DNA of 64,000 bases from Arthrobacter sp. fls2-241-R2A-200 (GTDB lineage Bacteria > Actinomycetota > Actinomycetes > Actinomycetales > Micrococcaceae), in NCBI RefSeq assembly GCF_030209745.1, contig NZ_JARVRJ010000008.1, positions 62,001 to 126,000 on the forward strand. Direction: 5' to 3'. Shown piece by piece: positions 63,127 through 64,000 of the stretch. A program made the position numbers and the translations under genes. Position 1 is the first letter of the stretch. Every line of letters begins with the position of its first letter. The notes below the pieces were generated by a model. It was not told the origin of the DNA. It saw only the letters and a list, made by a program, of their open reading frames with translations, and searched no databases.

Positions 63127-64000
63127 CCCACTCAGAGTTCGATGCCTTCCGTCCCCCTGAGCCGGCGCGTCGTCGTCGAACGGGCGGCGTGCGCAGCAAC
63201 GGACAGCGCAACAACGGACGGCGCCGCGACGGCGGTGACGGTTCACGGGAAATGCCCATGGTCCCGGAGCCGGAATTCAGCTCATACTATGGCCGTCCCG
63301 TGGTCAAACCAGCCCCTTGGGCCGAGGACGTTGCAGCATATTTGTTCCTGGGCGGCGTGGCCGCCGGTTCGGCGCTCCTTGGCCTCGGCGGGCAACTGAC
63401 CGGCCGTCCCACGCTCCGCCGGAACGCGCGACTGGGTGCGCTTGGGGCGGTAGGACTGGGTGCTGTTGCCTTGGTCAAGGACCTTGGCAGGCCTGAGCGC
63501 TTCCTGAACATGCTGCGGACCTTCAAGGTGACATCGCCCATGAGTGTGGGTTCCTGGATCCTCAGTGCGTTCAGTGCCGGCGCCGGCGTGGTTGCCGTGG
63601 CGGAGCTCGATCGACTGACGGGGGCCCGGTTGCCGTTGGGCCCGCTGCGGACTGTCTTGCGGGCAGTGGAAGGCCCTGCAGGATTCGAGGCAGCCATTTT
63701 CGCCGGGCCTTTGGCGGCGTACACAGCGGTGCTTCTCGGCGACACTGCCACGCCCACATGGAACGCCGCCCACGAGGAATTGCCATTCGTCTTCGTCAGT
63801 TCGGCCGCCTTGGCCTCTGCCGGGCTTGCCATGATCACCACTCCCGTCCATGAGGCCGGTCCGGCACGGAAACTTGCCGTCGTCGGGGTTATGGGGGATG
63901 TCCTTGCAATGCGCGTCATGGAGCACAGGATGGATCCCGTGGTTGCCGAGCCACTGCACCTGGGCAAAGCGGGGACCATGCTTAAGTGGAGCGAACGGCT
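63123..64000 (+). CDS. NrfD/PsrC-type membrane subunit of the formate dehydrogenase (3' truncated by window)
   Basis: An open frame from GTG 63123, overlapping the beta-subunit stop as GTGA, runs to the window end (292 codons). After a basic, Arg/Asn-rich N-terminal stretch (RRRRTGGVRSNGQRNNGRRR) come several membrane spans: DVAAYLFLGGVAAGSALLGLGG, RLGALGAVGLGAVALVKDLG, SVGSWILSAFSAGAGVVAVAEL, with PAPWAEDVAAYLFLGG and DLGRPERFLNMLRTFKVTSPMSVGSW as NrfD signatures. Such subunits bind quinone without haem, unlike cytochrome b FdnI. The C-terminus is outside the window. Confidence 0.88.
   Translation, partial: MTHSEFDAFRPPEPARRRRTGGVRSNGQRNNGRRRDGGDGSREMPMVPEPEFSSYYGRPVVKPAPWAEDVAAYLFLGGVAAGSALLGLGGQLTGRPTLRRNARLGALGAVGLGAVALVKDLGRPERFLNMLRTFKVTSPMSVGSWILSAFSAGAGVVAVAELDRLTGARLPLGPLRTVLRAVEGPAGFEAAIFAGPLAAYTAVLLGDTATPTWNAAHEELPFVFVSSAALASAGLAMITTPVHEAGPARKLAVVGVMGDVLAMRVMEHRMDPVVAEPLHLGKAGTMLKWSER

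Noticed and set aside
1..64000. tRNA, rRNA, insertion sequences or phage genes
   Set aside because: No T-loop-like GTTCGANTC elements in a cloverleaf context, no transposase or integrase motifs and no terminal inverted repeats were recognised by eye; a covariance-model scan would be needed to exclude a tRNA fully.

Overview
The window looks like a chromosomal segment of a high-GC actinobacterium of the Micrococcaceae, most likely Arthrobacter or Paenarthrobacter. This is inferred from the gene families and order (gluCD, dapE/dapD, dapC-fdxA, typA), GC-rich third codon positions, frequent GTG and TTG starts, and many starts that carry a -10 box of the form TANNNT only 6-8 nt upstream with no Shine-Dalgarno, as expected for leaderless mRNAs. 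Nearly all of it is coding. I see no rRNA, tRNA, CRISPR array, insertion sequence or prophage. Species cannot be fixed from the sequence alone.

Layout. 1-10 kb: end of a glutamate-type ABC importer (gluC, gluD); the succinylase-branch DAP/lysine genes dapE and dapD (divergent) and, further on, dapC with fdxA; a membrane-anchored lysozyme-like protein; a TetR regulator divergent from galE; citrate synthase gltA, separated from galE by a perfect 52-bp palindrome. 10-21 kb: GTPase typA, an SGNH-hydrolase lipoprotein, a complete peptide/nickel-type ABC importer (binding lipoprotein, two permeases, fused double ATPase), a secreted DUF6454-like protein and a luciferase-like monooxygenase. 21-32 kb: an XRE/MmyB-like regulator divergent from an MFS exporter plus cupin; ychF; rmuC; ispH; xseA-xseB; a PPK2-type polyphosphate kinase; an AlaA-type aminotransferase. 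32-36 kb: a four-gene osmoprotectant (glycine betaine/choline) ABC importer. 36-48 kb: Nudix hydrolase; a GH35 beta-galactosidase interrupted by one in-frame amber codon; pirin; an N-acetylglucosamine-kinase-like protein; nitronate monooxygenase; LysR/MFS and Lrp/MFS regulator-transporter pairs; CorA. 48-54 kb: a tight operon padR-aarF-usp-crcB-crcB and a NatAB-like ABC exporter.

54-58.7 kb holds a compact oleA-oleBC-oleD cluster, the pathway for head-to-head condensation of fatty acyl chains into long-chain olefins: OleA condenses two acyl-CoAs, OleD reduces the ketone, the OleC half makes a beta-lactone and the OleB half decarboxylates it. 58.8-64 kb holds a formate dehydrogenase module whose large subunit is read through an in-frame UGA as selenocysteine, with a bacterial SECIS-like hairpin 11 nt downstream of the UGA. 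It is followed by a four-cluster ferredoxin subunit and an NrfD/PsrC-type membrane subunit that runs off the window.

The clearest signals beyond ordinary annotation are the selenocysteine codon, the amber-interrupted GH35 gene, the ole cluster, the fluoride-channel operon linked to a PadR regulator and an ABC1 kinase, the 52-bp palindrome, and six short unrelated tandem repeats (12-19 bp units, 3-4 copies) lying at gene edges. I found no convincing wholly new system.
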